DNA of 64,000 bases from Enoplosus armatus (GCF_043641665.1 NC_092197.1:20162857-20226856); one strand, 5' to 3'. Positions 36,579 to 47,040 are shown, counted from the stretch's first letter. Notes: generated by a model not told the origin, from the letters alone. Numbers and translations are program-made.

Positions 36579-37764
36579 TGAGCACCTGCCCCCTTTTGTA
36601 TTTGGTCTTTTAAAAAACTGGCCCAGGTCCGAATCAAACAACCAATCAGGGATAGCTAGCAACGTAACTGGCCAATCACATCGACTCTATACAAGCTTCC
36701 ACGGAAGGTTCCGCCTTCTGGATTGGAGTGTGAGTCAGAGCGGTGTCAAGAGAGGAATCAAGACACAGAACCCCCCCCCCCCCCCCCAGATGACCCCTGA
36801 TTGGTTGTCTGATTCTGGCGCCGCTGTCACGAGGCTCTTCTCACCCCCTCGCCTGTCTTCCCCTGTCCAGATCAGTCTCAGCGCGGGAGCCTCTTCACCC
36901 TGTTCCTCTACAGCCCGCTGCTGGCTTTCTCCTCCGTGTGCGGCTTGAGCAGCGTGCAGCGGGGGCTGTGGGAGAAGGCCCAAGAGTTTCTGCGCAAAGT
37001 CTACCGCGACATCGGGCAGATGATAACTCGATCGCGGACCATAGGTACGCACGCCGCCCGTAGATTCTTTCATGTCTGCTAGTGTGTTGTGAAGATGAGT
37101 GTAATACATGTTTTTGTGTGGGGGGGGGGGGGCGCCCTGATAGCCTCGGGGTTAAAGCACCAACCATGGACCACAGTGTCCCTGGTTCGTGTCAGGCCTG
37201 AGACCTTTTTTGCACGTCATTCCCCATCTCTCTCCCCCTTGATTTCTTGTCATCCCCCAAACTGTCAGCTCTATAATGAAGGCACAAGAGCGAAAGGTGG
37301 CGTCTTCAAAGTGCTCCTTTTGTCAGACCAACAATCCAAAACGTATCCAAACGTTTGAGGCATTTTTGCTTAATTTAAAAACTCAAACAACGAATCGATT
37401 GTTAAATTGTTCTTGGATTCATTTTCTCTCCGCAGATCAAGCCTTTTTACAATTCTTCGGTGACGAGTTCCTCCGGCTGCTGCTGATCCGCTTTGTGTTC
37501 TGCTCAGCCACCCTGAGACTGCATAAACTCTTCCGGGTAAGTCGCTGCTGCTGCTGTGTTTTTTTTCCCCAAGAAATCATCTCGATCTCGATTTGATATT
37601 TGATGCTGTGCTTGCAGGAGTCCCGGAGTTTCCCAGAGTCGTACCCCGAGCTCCCCAAACAGGACACGGTGGAGAGCAGCCTTCTACAGAAGCATGTTTT
37701 GGAGCTGGCGACCATGCTGGACGTGCAGAGCCTATTTTGGGATGATTCACTGGAAGCCTACTAA
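22192..37764 (+). CDS. scai: scai, suppressor of cancer cell invasion
   Basis: Nuclear protein that in mammals inhibits the MRTF-A/SRF transcription complex and acts with 53BP1 in DNA repair. Coding exons are 22192-22298, 27481-27576, 27858-27944, 28737-28835, 29220-29316, 30182-30280, 30378-30530, 32724-32825, 33896-33997, 34615-34693, 35362-35461, 35671-35752, 36163-36235, 36871-37044, 37436-37536 and 37618-37764. The frame is unbroken, giving 565 aa. The start MTGAETEDDIPLGERKTV is chosen because the in-frame codon upstream, within the same exon, is TGA. The protein matches SCAI throughout: YLLDKSKQLFNGLRDLPQYG, TSETSYLNEAFSFYSAIRQR, ALIIGNCNNQVKFSEL, KYLLYKPTFSQL, LPANSVLLVYLSATGVFPTG and FGDEFLRLLLIRFVFCSAT. 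It is shorter than human SCAI (about 606 aa) only at the N-terminus. No enzymatic motif is evident. The exon at 30378-30530 uses a poor donor, GTTTTAA. It lies directly downstream of and co-oriented with ppp6c. Confidence 0.95.
22560..23033. repeat. GGTCCC-type MITE, copy 2 (nested pair)
   Basis: The segment begins TTTAAAGGTCCCATACTATG and ends CAATATGGGACCTTTAAA, inverted ends of the family. A second start (CTTAAAGGTCCCATATCATG) at about 22785 shows that a copy inserted in, or recombined with, another. It lies in the first coding intron of scai. Confidence 0.75.
23633..23862. repeat. (AC)n and (GT)n arrays, inverted pair
   Basis: An (AC)n array of about 50 bp (23633-23682) is followed 102 bp later by an interrupted (GT)n array with CT punctuation (about 23785-23862). 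They are in opposite orientation, so the intronic RNA of scai could fold them together. Confidence 0.88.
25854..26337 (+). repeat. GGTCCC-type MITE, copy 3 (full length)
   Basis: The segment starts TTTAAAGGCCCCATGTGATG and ends CTATGGTGCCTTTTAAAG, with inverted termini. It contains 'gactccactagagcagcttt', 'gcatgattcacagttgaaaa' and 'ttgtgacatcacaacctta'. It is the most complete member in the window, at about 485 bp, and lies in the long scai intron 22299-27480. Confidence 0.75.
28010..28400 (-). repeat. GGTCCC-type MITE variant, copy 4 (reverse)
   Basis: The block 'caggcttcagactgctctga' with 'cgctccgtttcagttttttc' is the reverse complement of a block at 34995-35040, and 'gagacaggagctcaaacgg' mirrors 34940-34965. 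It is a reverse-oriented variant of the family, in a scai intron. Confidence 0.6.
31857..32161 (+). repeat. MITE with CCATAGACTGT ends (copy 2, complete)
   Basis: The left end reads CCATAGACTGTGTATAAAGA and the right end, on the plus strand, TCTTTATATTCAGTCTGTGG, forming inverted repeats of about 20 bp. The interior has 'tgacctataacgcagccagc', shared with 6340-6360. It lies in scai intron 30531-32723. Confidence 0.75.
32830..33575 (+). pseudogene. LINE 3' part with nested insertion, in scai intron
   Basis: Reverse-transcriptase motifs occur in order: CGVPQGSILGPILFSLY (about 32860-32915), MLPLGCIIRQFKI after a short interruption, CYADDAQLYL (about 33024-33055), and a LNTDKTEILV-like block near 33118-33143. 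A 3' non-coding tail follows, ending 'ctgtacaaatacagcttatt'. An unrelated piece with a (GATTCT)n-type tail is inserted between the first two motifs, at about 32920-32968. Stops and frameshifts make it dead. It begins only a few bases after the donor of scai exon 32724-32825. Confidence 0.75.
34042..34390 (+). repeat. Fold-back MITE family, copy C
   Basis: The segment opens TTAAAGCTACAGTAGACAAT and contains AAGGGCTCCTTTAAAAAA, 'gaatcaaacaaccaatcagg' and 'ggttccgccttctggattgg'. It ends after 'ttggttgtttgattcagacc', where the right arm would begin. It lies in a scai intron. Confidence 0.72.
34790..35192 (+). repeat. GGTCCC-type MITE variant, copy 5
   Basis: The left end TAAAGGGGACCTGTTATGCT is matched in inverse at the right by AGCATAATAGGCCCTCTTTA. 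It carries 'actagagcagctttgcatga' but has a different central block (shared with 28010-28400) from copies 2 and 3, so the family has at least two internal variants. Confidence 0.7.
36469..36820 (+). repeat. Fold-back MITE family, copy D
   Basis: The segment begins TTAAAGCTGCGGTAGGCAAT and shares the same order of blocks with copy C, including 'agggatagctagc' and 'ccgccttctggattggagtg'. It ends near 'ttggttgtctgattctgg', only about 50 bp before the next scai exon (36871). A long A run and a C16 run lie within it. Confidence 0.72.
37131..37290 (+). repeat. tRNA-derived SINE remnant
   Basis: A box A-like TAGCCTCGGGG (about 37141-37151) and a box B-like GGTTCGTGTC (about 37183-37192) lie in a tRNA-type head. 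It is followed by the 'tttgcacgtcattccccatc' and 'tctctccccctt' body typical of a widespread teleost SINE. It lies in the last-but-two scai intron. Confidence 0.65.
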
Positions 37765-40700
37765 CATCGCCGCGCAGGGCCAAACGGCATACGTGTACAG
37801 ACTCAACTGCCAGAGCCCTCGCAGTCTTTATTTTGTTTCATTTTATTTCATTTTATTTTATTTCATTTTATTTTTTACAGGTAATGAAATAACTGATTGA
37901 GCACATACAAGTTCACGTCCTGAATTTAACCGTTCGACTCGTGGATGCCACATGAACATGTTCACATAGATAAGCCAGAGAGTTTAATGCAGTGTAAACC
38001 CCCCCCCCCACACACACACACATTGTTGAGTCTCATCGGCTTGCCTCGTAAATATATAAGCATCATGTAAGACATAAGAGTAAACCAAGTGACTAACTCA
38101 GCATTCCCCATCCCAAGCGCGAGGTTACAAAGATCGCCGTTGATCAGTTAAGTGCTATTCCTCCTTGTTTGTTAGAGCGAAGGATAGAGGGGAACCCTGG
38201 GCAGCAAGGGGAGCAGGCGCTGAGAGAGAACACTGCGCATTAGTAAATATTACAAAAAAAAACAAGCACAGAAAGATCTCGCCAGAACTTTTCTCGCCGC
38301 TCTCTGCATTTTTGTATTTATTTATTTATTTTTTTTAGCTGTTATTTTTTTTTTTTTTTGCATAACAGCTGAACTTGTAGCAGGCTGAGGTGCGTGAGCG
38401 CCGTGTTTTCCGTTTGCGGTGTCGTGGGTAGGCCCCTCACGCTCCCTTCGTGTCATTAATCGGCGGCCCGTCTTTTTGATTGTCCATCGTTTCGGCCTCG
38501 TGACAGTTACTCCCTGTCCCGTATCACTGTGCTGTATTTGCATGCAAAAAAAAGAAGAAGAAGAAGAAATGGCCTCCACCTTTTTTTTTTTTTTTTTTTT
38601 GTCTTTTCTTTTTTTTAAGGATGGGAAAGGGCTTGTAGATTTTAAAATGGCATGGGGGGCCGGGAAGTCCAATTGAGCCGGTGCATGTGTGGCATGGGCC
38701 TGTACGTTTGTAGCTGAGTCCACAAATGAAGACAATCCAGTTTGGTAGCGGAGGAGATGACCTTGTGAGGACGCGCACTCATATTGTTTTGCCGACAGCA
38801 GCATGCACTATTTCCGTTTCTTACTTCACTGACTCGCCAAAACCCGCCGTTCCCTCTGTGATGACACGTGATCACGTGACCTGCCAGTTGTATAGCTTCT
38901 TTTTGTAAACTTTCTCTTTCACGAACTGTAGTCATGGATTTCTTTTCTTTTTTTTTTTTTTTTTTTCCCAGCCGTTGATCCCGCTGCTTCGAAACCAGGA
39001 GGGACGAACAAGCAGCAGCCGACGTGGCCGGCTTTTAACTGTTGAGAGCAGTTGACACGTTTTTTTTTTTTTTTTTTTTAATGACAAGCTACACTTGTCG
39101 TGTCTGCGCGATCGCGAGGGGCCGCTTGACCCGAGTTTTATCAACTGCCCATGTTGCGCACGGGGCCGTACACGCCGAATCTGCTGTCCATGTCCACATC
39201 TGTTGGGAGCACACCCGACCGTGAACCCCCCCCACCCCTCACACATGCAGTAATTCTTCAGGTGCACTCCCAAACCCGACCAGCACGGTGCCGGTTTGAA
39301 CTAGGTGGGTCCACAAAAGTCCACTTGTGCAAGCCTGAGGGTTTGTGCATCAACGAAACCAAATATCAATAGCATTATAAAAGTTTGCAGTGGCTGAATC
39401 CAACTGGAAAATGCCCTGTAGTGTCTCCGCCCAACACTTAGAAAGCTGTAAAAAGAGGGGGGTCTCCACGCCCCTTTGCTGCTGTGTAACTATCAGTGTG
39501 CTGGCAGGGCCAAATGGAGTGCGGCCAATGTGAATTGAAACCCAGAAAATAACACCCTGGCGCGTGCGCATTTTAGCATTTTATGGAATCTGAATCAAAT
39601 TCCGGAACTCCTTTCAGATCCCTTATCGAATCCTTTTAGGTAGTTTGTAGAAATAATATTATTTCTGCTTCCTCATTCAGCGAATATCAGTTAAAGGAAT
39701 AACAGATTGTTCGGCATGCACAAAGCACTTAACGTTACCTGAAGGTGAAAAGGTTGGTCACAGAATACGGCGCAACACCAGTTCTCACTTTAACATGATG
39801 GACGCTAGTTAAGTATTGAAGCCAAGGGACCTACCCCCCCCCCCCTTGTCATGAGTACCCTCCCTGATAAGGGATTTGTTGGCCATGGAGCTTAACGAAT
39901 CAACTATGGAACCTGATCCAAAATGGAACCTGCCATCAGAACCTATCCCTAGTAAAGGCGGCATTATGCTTGAAAAGAACTAGTCTGTCTGACGTGTCAT
40001 CCAACCATGTCAGAGGTGCTAAGGTGTTCTTATAGTTGTTACGAATAGTTGGAGGCCAAGTGAAGCCAGTGTTTGACCAATCGGAGCGGACACCTCTGTT
40101 GAAGCATACCGGCACCTTAAGGCAGTCCGAGACTCTCCGGTGCCATCACCTAGTGATCAATAGAGGAACTGCAGCTTAAGTCCATGGCGGTTACTGCTTG
40201 CTGGTCTGACTCACCGGATGTAGGCTATTTCAGTTGGCCAATGGCATTCTCCTCCCCTTCTGCTATCTACGAGTTGCAGGTTTTGTTTTGTTTTTTGCAA
40301 GGGTACCGTCGCTGCGTCCTGGGCTTAGCGCCGCCCCAAGACAACTGTGATTGGTTTAAAGAAATACAAACAAGCCAGTGCGCAAACAAGAACGCTTGAG
40401 ACATTAAAAAAGATGGTAGTTCACAGGAAGTCCCGTTAATGGCCTTAAACCAGGCAGCCACCTGTTCTTGTGACTGAAGCATATTTATGCTAAGGCAAAA
40501 GGCACTTCCCATGATGCCCTGGGTTCTAATATTGCTCCACAAAATGTCTCAGAACACCCCAAAAACCTGTGTAAGACATTCGTTCGGCAGTGGATCAAAG
40601 AAGGATCGCATTCGGTCCCTTCATGTACTGCTTCTGTTTGAGTTCTGTTCTGCAGTAGGACGTAGCATTTCAGTAAGTGGGGGGGGGGGGGGGGGTGGGT

Positions 40701-41390
40701 TGGGATGCACAGGCCGTCGTAGTGATGCTGATAGTGCAAACACCGTTAACTGCCCTTTGACCAAAATGTTCCAAAAAAAAAAAAAATGCACCCTTGCAGG
40801 AAGTAGCCAAGCCGGGCCGGTCTTATTCTATTTATTGACACTGTTAGAGTGCGTGTACAGATAAATGTCAAGCGACGTTTTGGCACAAGATGTGTTTGTT
40901 GAGTATTTAGTCAGTCTGTAAAACGTGTGATGAAATCTTGCAGTTGGGAGTCGAGGAGGAGCGAGGCGTCCGCGAGGCCAGTTTGTTCTTTGGCCGTTTT
41001 TTTTTTCTAAAGATGTTACATTCCAACTTTTAAGGACTTGAAGAGAGGCAGAGGAACACCACCGCTGTTTTCTCCATTTTACATTCGTCTGGGAACATGA
41101 GCCGTTTCTACATTTCTTTTTCTTTCCCCATTGTAATATCAAACCTCCGCGTCCCCCCCCCCCCCCCCCCCCGTGTTGACAGGCGATTTCAGATATCGTC
41201 AGCTCGCACTTTATGAAGTGTAGTATTGTTATGATCTTGTGTGTTGTGCTGTAAGGGGGGGGGGGTGAAAAAAAAAAAAAGAGGAAAAATCCTTTCCGTG
41301 TGATTGTTCTTCATGCCAGCCCTTCACACTGGTGACCTTTTTTTTTGTTTTTTAAAAACAAAGAATAAAAGTTGTGTGAGTCGGCGATTT
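37765..41390 (+). other. scai 3' UTR (probable)
   Basis: A long AT-rich and T-run-rich stretch follows the scai stop and ends near AATAAA at 41364-41369. It includes C and G homopolymers (41152-41172 C run; 40680-40695 G run) and several T runs of 18-24. No coding region is supported. Mammalian SCAI mRNAs also have long 3' UTRs, but the extent here is inferred. Confidence 0.4.
41364..41369 (+). terminator. Candidate scai poly(A) signal
   Basis: AATAAA in the context CAAAGAATAAAAGTTGTGTG, followed by a GT-rich element typical of a cleavage region. Earlier signals may also be used. Confidence 0.45.
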
Positions 41391-42477
41391 CAAACATTTT
41401 CCTATAGGAACTTTTCATCCGCTGTCACTTTTTTAACAGCTTCTGCCTGAAATGTGTCAAACACGTTCGCTGATTTTCCGGAGAAAAAAAAAAAGCAAAA
41501 AAAAAAAACAAACAAACAAAAAAAAGCGTTGTATCGGCAGCAATAACGTGTTCATTTTACATGTGAGAAAGAATTTGAAATCCTCGTGTTTTATAGCCAG
41601 TGGTGCTCTAAAACTCTGCTGTCGGTGGGGGATTGCAACGCCGATCATAATTTTCTTTTTTTTTTTTTACTTCGCAAAAGGAATAACAGCAACAACAACA
41701 ACAACAACAAAAAACAAACCATTTGACATGTTTGGACATTAATCAGGATAGAAGAAGTGAAGAAATGTATTTCGTTTTCAATTGTCAAATATTGCATGTT
41801 GACAAAAGTTTGTACGTTCATGTTTATATGTTTATAACATGTTATTGTATGGTGTGTTTCCTGATACAAAATCCACGAAAATAGAAAATATTGTGGCCTA
41901 ATGGCGCAAAAAAATAAGTTATTTAATGGAAAAGAACCCCAAACAGTGAAGTGACACTGTACACTGATCATAATTATGACTATTAAAAAAAAAAAGCAAC
42001 AAATAAACGAGATAACTTTAGCTTCTGTTAAGACCGTCTGCTGTAGTGATGTCTTCTGTGCTTTGTATCATAAAAGAGGACCACGAACACAAGCACTTGG
42101 TTTGTTACGTAGCACCAGTGGGACCGTTGGTATGAATGTGCTTGCATTCCCACACAGACTGACGCTCCTTGAACCAGGATTGTGCGTTGTTATGGGGGTG
42201 TGTGTGTGTGTGTGGATATTTTGTTTTTATTTCATGTTTACCAGTTGCACATAAACCACCCAGCAGCACGTGGAGCATGGTGGAGTGCATGCATTGACGT
42301 GTGTATGATGAAAATGGCTTTTCCTGCTGCATATAATTTGATGAGTGTAGATTGTTTGCAAGACCCCCAGAGTCCTGGAAGCTGATAGATGATTTTCAAC
42401 ACAAGGTCTTAGGGATGAATCTTGTGCGCGCAAGTTCATTTGTGCGGACAGAAGATAGCTGGTGGAAACAATACAAG
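41390..42477. other. Intergenic between scai and the minisatellite
   Basis: AT-rich DNA with A and T runs, an (AAC)n stretch near 41690-41712 and a short (GT)n near 42196-42213. No gene is visible. Confidence 0.4.
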
Positions 42478-43890
42478 CTATAACAAGTTGTTAATGTGTG
42501 TGAACAAGAGAAGTTGTGCCAACAGACATTAACTTGTGTAAACAATATCATTTATGCATACAAGATAACTTGTGGGAACAATGCATTGACTTGTGGGAGC
42601 AAGACATCAGTTCAGAAGATATTAACTTAAGCTAACCAGATAACTTCAAGGTCTAACAAGATAGTTTGCGTGAACATGATATAAACAAGATATTAACTTG
42701 TGAGAACAAGATATTGACTTGTGAGAACAAGATATTGTGAGAACAAGACATTGACTTGTGGGAACAAGGCATTGACTTGTGGGAACAAGATATTGACTAG
42801 TGGGAACAAGATATTGACTTGTGGGAACAAGGCATTAACTTGTGAGAACAACATTGACTTGTGGGAACAAGATATTAACTTGTGAGAACAAGACATTGAC
42901 TTGTGGGAACAAGACATTGACTTCTGAGAACAAGTTAATATCTTGTTGACTTGTGGGAACAAGATATTAACTTGTGGGAACAAGATATTGACTTGTGGGA
43001 ACAAGGCATTGACTTGTGGGAACAAGATATTAACTTGTGAGGACAAGGCATTGAATTGTGGGAACAAAATATTAACTTGTGGGAACAAGACATTGACTTG
43101 TGAGAACAAGATATTGTGAGAACAAGATATTGACTTGTGGGAACAAGGCATTGACTTGTGGGAACAAGGCATTAACTTGTGAGAACAACATATTGACTTG
43201 TGGGAACAAGATATTAACTTGTGAGAACAAGACATTGACTTGTGGGAACAAGGCATTAACTTGTGAGAACAACATATTGACTTGTGGGAACAAGATATTA
43301 ACTTGTGAAAACAAGATATTTACTTGTGAGAACAAGATATTAACTTGTGAGAACAAGATATTGACTTGTGGGAACAAGATATTAACTTGTGAGAACAAGA
43401 TATTGACTTGTGGGAACAAGATATTAACTTGTGAGAACAAGACATTGTGAGAACAAGACATTGACTTGTGGGAACAAGGCATTGACTTGTGGGAACAAGG
43501 CATTGACTTGTGGGAACAAGATATTGACTTGTGGGAACAAGGCATTGACTTGTGGGAACAAGATAGTGACTTGTGGGAACAAGGCATTGACTTGTGAGAA
43601 CAACATATTGACTTGTGGGAACAAGATATTAACTTGTGGGAACAAGGCATTGACTTGTGGGAACAAGATATTAACTTTAGCTAACCAGGTAACTTCAAGA
43701 TCTAACAAGATAGTTTGCGTGAATGTGATATAAACAAGATATTGACCTGTGAAAACAAAATATTAACTTGTGGGAACAAAATATTGATTTGTGGGAACAA
43801 GACCTTGACTTGTGAAAACAAGACAACTTTTGCAAACAACATAATGTGTGCAAGCAAGATAACTCTTGCCAAAAAGATATTAACTTGTCT
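42478..43890. repeat. 21-bp minisatellite
   Basis: Tandem array with the unit ACTTGTGGGAACAAGATATTG (21 bp) and common variants TGAGAACAAG, CAAGGCATTG and CAAGATATTA. The core, 42683-43677, is homogenised, while both flanks (42478-42682 and 43678-43890) hold diverged units. Each unit contains the inverted repeat CTTGT-GGGA-ACAAG. Because the unit is a multiple of three and lacks stops in several frames, it opens long reading frames on both strands (SCSHKS- and ILFPQVN-type heptads). These are a by-product of the repeat, not genes. Confidence 0.95.
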
Positions 43891-45080
43891 TCGACGTTCA
43901 AACTATTCTCATACTAAACATGGTGGCAGGTGGACACTGTGACGGACCCAAGATAAAACCCCACCCGGGCAACGTAAGGCTCTCCTCTGGCCTCTGCTGC
44001 GTTTGCCTTTGCACTCATAATAAAATTGAATTCAGCCTTTGTTGGATAGAAGTTTCACTCTGATTTGAAGTCTATTTTGGGGGGTGTTAAAGCATACCTG
44101 CATTTGCATTCCTGGACCCACACTGGGGTTTGTAGTTTTCTCTTAATCCCACACATAACTGTTCAAACTGAGAGAAACACAGTCGATGTGAGCGCTTTTC
44201 ATGTTGTTTCCAAGCAGAAAATGTCTCCGCTACACAACACATAATCAGTGAACATCAGATATTCCTCGCTGTCCCACAGAATCAGTGGTTTCTTCTCTGA
44301 AGCGGCCCCCATGCACTTCAGTCCTGCAGTTCATACCGGGACCTGGACCCTGCCTGCGAGGTCGTCAAAGTAGGGCTGGCTCGTCCGGGGTTTGGCAGGA
44401 AACGGGACGGTGTGTCGGGCCAGGACGCGGGAATGAAGATGAGGAGACGTCATTTCCTCTCTCTCTCCAAAACTGCGTTGTGTTCCAGCAGCTCAACGCG
44501 CAGCATCATCTTCAGAAGAACTGCACGTCAATAGACTCCCGTCCACGGAGAAGCATGTCGATGCCTCTTGTGAACACATGGCAAATAACTGCCAACTGAT
44601 CAGTCCTGTTTTGTTTTTATCTTAATGCAAGCTGGGTCATTCATACATTTCTACCTTTTTTCTACACTTGTAAAAATGTCCAAAAGGTGGGTGCAGCCTT
44701 CCTTTTTTTTTTTTTTTTAAAGCAACATTGTGTGACTTTTGTCAAACTTGCCAAATGTATTTTCAACATTTCTGTTTTACAAGAAAAAAAAAAAAGCAGC
44801 ATGTTTGTGTAGAGTAGAACGTGCCAAAGACTGGTGTGCTTTCAATGACTGAGATCTATTATTGTATCAGAGGGGTTTTGTTTTTTTTTCCCTGTGTTGC
44901 TAAATGGAGCCAATAAAAAGAAGAAAAAAAAAAAGAAATGTAGCTTCATAAAAGGACCAATAAGTGTCTTTATTTTGTGTTTCGTGTTCACTGCCTTTAG
45001 TTAGTTGTGTAATTGCATCATCACCTTTTATCTGTTTCGTATGACTCTCTATAATAACGAAGTACAGTGGTTTTATTTTT
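43891..45080. other. Intergenic, with one possible terminal exon
   Basis: Mostly unique sequence with AATAAA motifs near 44020 and 44911. At 44280-44373 an acceptor-like GTCCCACAG is followed by an open frame ending in TAG that reads ISGFFSEAAPMHFSPAV and 13 further residues. I do not recognise it and found no upstream exon. It could be a fragment of an unannotated transcript or chance. Confidence 0.2.
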
Positions 45081-45455
45081 GAAGGGTTTTTTTTACCGGA
45101 AGTGTCGGTATAACATTGTGTCTGCCTTGACAGTGGTGGAGGGGTCAGTATGGGGGACATGGATGGTATGACATCACGGAGTGCTCACGGCCCTCCAGAG
45201 GTCACAATGAGGAACTACAACTCCACGTTCTTCAATGAGAAGACTTTTATTTTTTTTTGTCCACCCCAATTTGCATGTAGTATTTACGGTTTTATTTAGA
45301 TATATTTGAAGTCTTCACCGGAATTGTTAGTACGCTATTGTGTCTAACTTGATGCAGGTAAGGTAGGCGGTTGCCGTGAATGCAATGAGAATGTATTGTT
45401 CTTCACTGCCATCCAGTGGCCACAATGAGGTATTACAGCACTACACTGCGTTAGA
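45081..45455 (+). repeat. Diverged tandem duplication of about 150 bp
   Basis: Segments 45081-45236 and 45307-45455 share ordered blocks: TTGAAG...ACCGGAA, 'attgtgtctgccttga' versus 'attgtgtctaacttga', and 'ccagaggtcacaatgagg' versus 'ccagtggccacaatgagg', then a related tail. They look like two diverged copies of one unit. Confidence 0.55.
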
Positions 45456-45849
45456 CGCTCACGGCGCCTCGACTTGAAAATGCCTAAATTTGGGCAATGT
45501 TGATAACGTGTTTTATCAATGGGTACGCCCAAACAAATTTGCAGTTATTTAAAACTGATTAAAAACAGCCTTACATCAGCAGACTTGGTTAGCGGTCTAG
45601 TAGCTCTCCCTCAGTGCATTTTTCCTATATAACGATGTGCGGGGACTCATCTTTACACACTTGAGGATCTTTGATAGCGCCGCAGCTTGTTGAGTTTGAG
45701 CGTGTTGCTTAGAAACGTCAGAATGTCGACTCGGGGCCCAATCACCGTCGGGGAAAGGTGTCACGTTCTTTAAACTGACCAACCAGAAAGAGGGTTGGCG
45801 TCACTACCTGTTGAAGTTTCTCCAAGCTCCCACTCCAACAGACTTCTTA

Positions 45850-45965
45850 CGTCCACCTACTTATTATTGCTAGCGAAACAAACAAACAAACAAAAACTAA
45901 ACAAAAAGTTCTGCTAGTGAAATATATTTTGAAGTCTTGTCGAGTACACTTTGGTTTCTCATACG
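45850..45965 (+). promoter_or_regulatory. Probable odf2 5' untranslated exon and promoter
   Basis: A segment upstream of odf2 ends in a usable donor, CATACG|GTAAGAC (exon end 45965). The coding exon 47092-47208 needs an upstream exon because its ATG follows an acceptor by only nine bases. Placement is inferred; the transcription start is unknown. Confidence 0.35.
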
Positions 45966-46134
45966 GTAAGACGGAGAACGTGTTAGTTAATCGCCACAGA
46001 CGCTAGGAAGGCTGCTGTCAGGGTTAGCTAATAAGCTAGCTAAGGAGAATGTCAGGCTAATGTACACTTCTTGCTAGGCTACTTTGCCTTTTGGTTAACT
46101 CGGTAAGACTGACCCCCCCCCCCACCCCCATAAT

Positions 46135-46475
46135 CAGTGGTGGAATGTAACTACGTACATTACGTACTCAAGTGCTGTCTGTAAGTACAAATTTGCTTTA
46201 GTTGAATATTTCCATTTCATGACACTACTACTACTATTCTTTCACTACTACAGCTAGTTACTAGTTACTAGTATAACATAATTAAGATATGAGATAATAT
46301 AATAGTACACATATCATTAGATGTACTATATGTACTCACAGGGGTAATTCCTCCTCATTGAGTTCTTTAACTTTGGATACTACAAAAGTACATTTTCCTG
46401 ATTATACTTTTGTGCTTTTACTTTTGAGTCACATTTTCAATGGCTTTTACTTGCAACGCAGTATTTTCACAGGGC
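46135..46475. repeat. hAT-like MITE, copy 2
   Basis: The segment starts CAGTGGTGGAATGTAACTAC and includes 'agttgaatatttccatttca', related to 19380-20115. It lies in the presumed odf2 intron 1. Confidence 0.6.
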
Positions 46476-47040
46476 GGCATGGCTCAAATATTGCGGAATT
46501 CCTAATGTCACACCAAACACTGCCAGTGCATGTGTTTTGAATTCAAAGCTTTTGGTTATTTGCGTAGATTTTGGCAGCTTAATTCGGCGTTACTGTGAAG
46601 GGATCAGCTAGTGTTTGCTGCTGAGCTCCTTTTCCTTGATAGTTTTTGATGAATATATCCCACAGTGTTCCATGCCAGGGAGATGATACAGGTCAAAAGA
46701 ACAAAAGTCGCTTAAAAGCACGCAAAATACACTTAAAAATGCCCTAACGTTTTACCATTCTTCCTGGTTTCGCCTGTAAGATTCTGAACATTTGTCGTCA
46801 TCCCCATTTCGCGCAGCGATTATACACAATTGTCTCGCAAATACTCGTTGTAAAGATGTTGTCCCACAGAAATGTTGACCGCCTTGTCGAGACGGGAAAG
46901 CTGAAATGCGGTGCAATCAAATGAATCTTAAATCATCATGTTTTCTAATTGGGTTTGGCATTATTTTCCTCAGAGCTCATCATAACACTAACTTCTGTGG
47001 TGAAATTCTGATTCTGGAGATACTCACCCCCCCCCCCCCC

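Noticed and set aside
38322..38804. 160-codon minus-strand ORF in the scai 3' UTR
   Set aside because: Driven by long T runs giving polylysine and polyphenylalanine; no family resemblance.
42693..43650. Long ORFs (187 and 192 codons minus, 116 and 100 plus) across the minisatellite
   Set aside because: All consist of the same 21-bp unit read in different frames on both strands; there are no flanking splice sites, no non-repeat domain, and no start context. They are a consequence of the repeat period.
42478..43890. Possible CRISPR array (regular short repeats)
   Set aside because: The units are contiguous tandem repeats with no unique spacers, in a vertebrate nuclear context with no cas genes.
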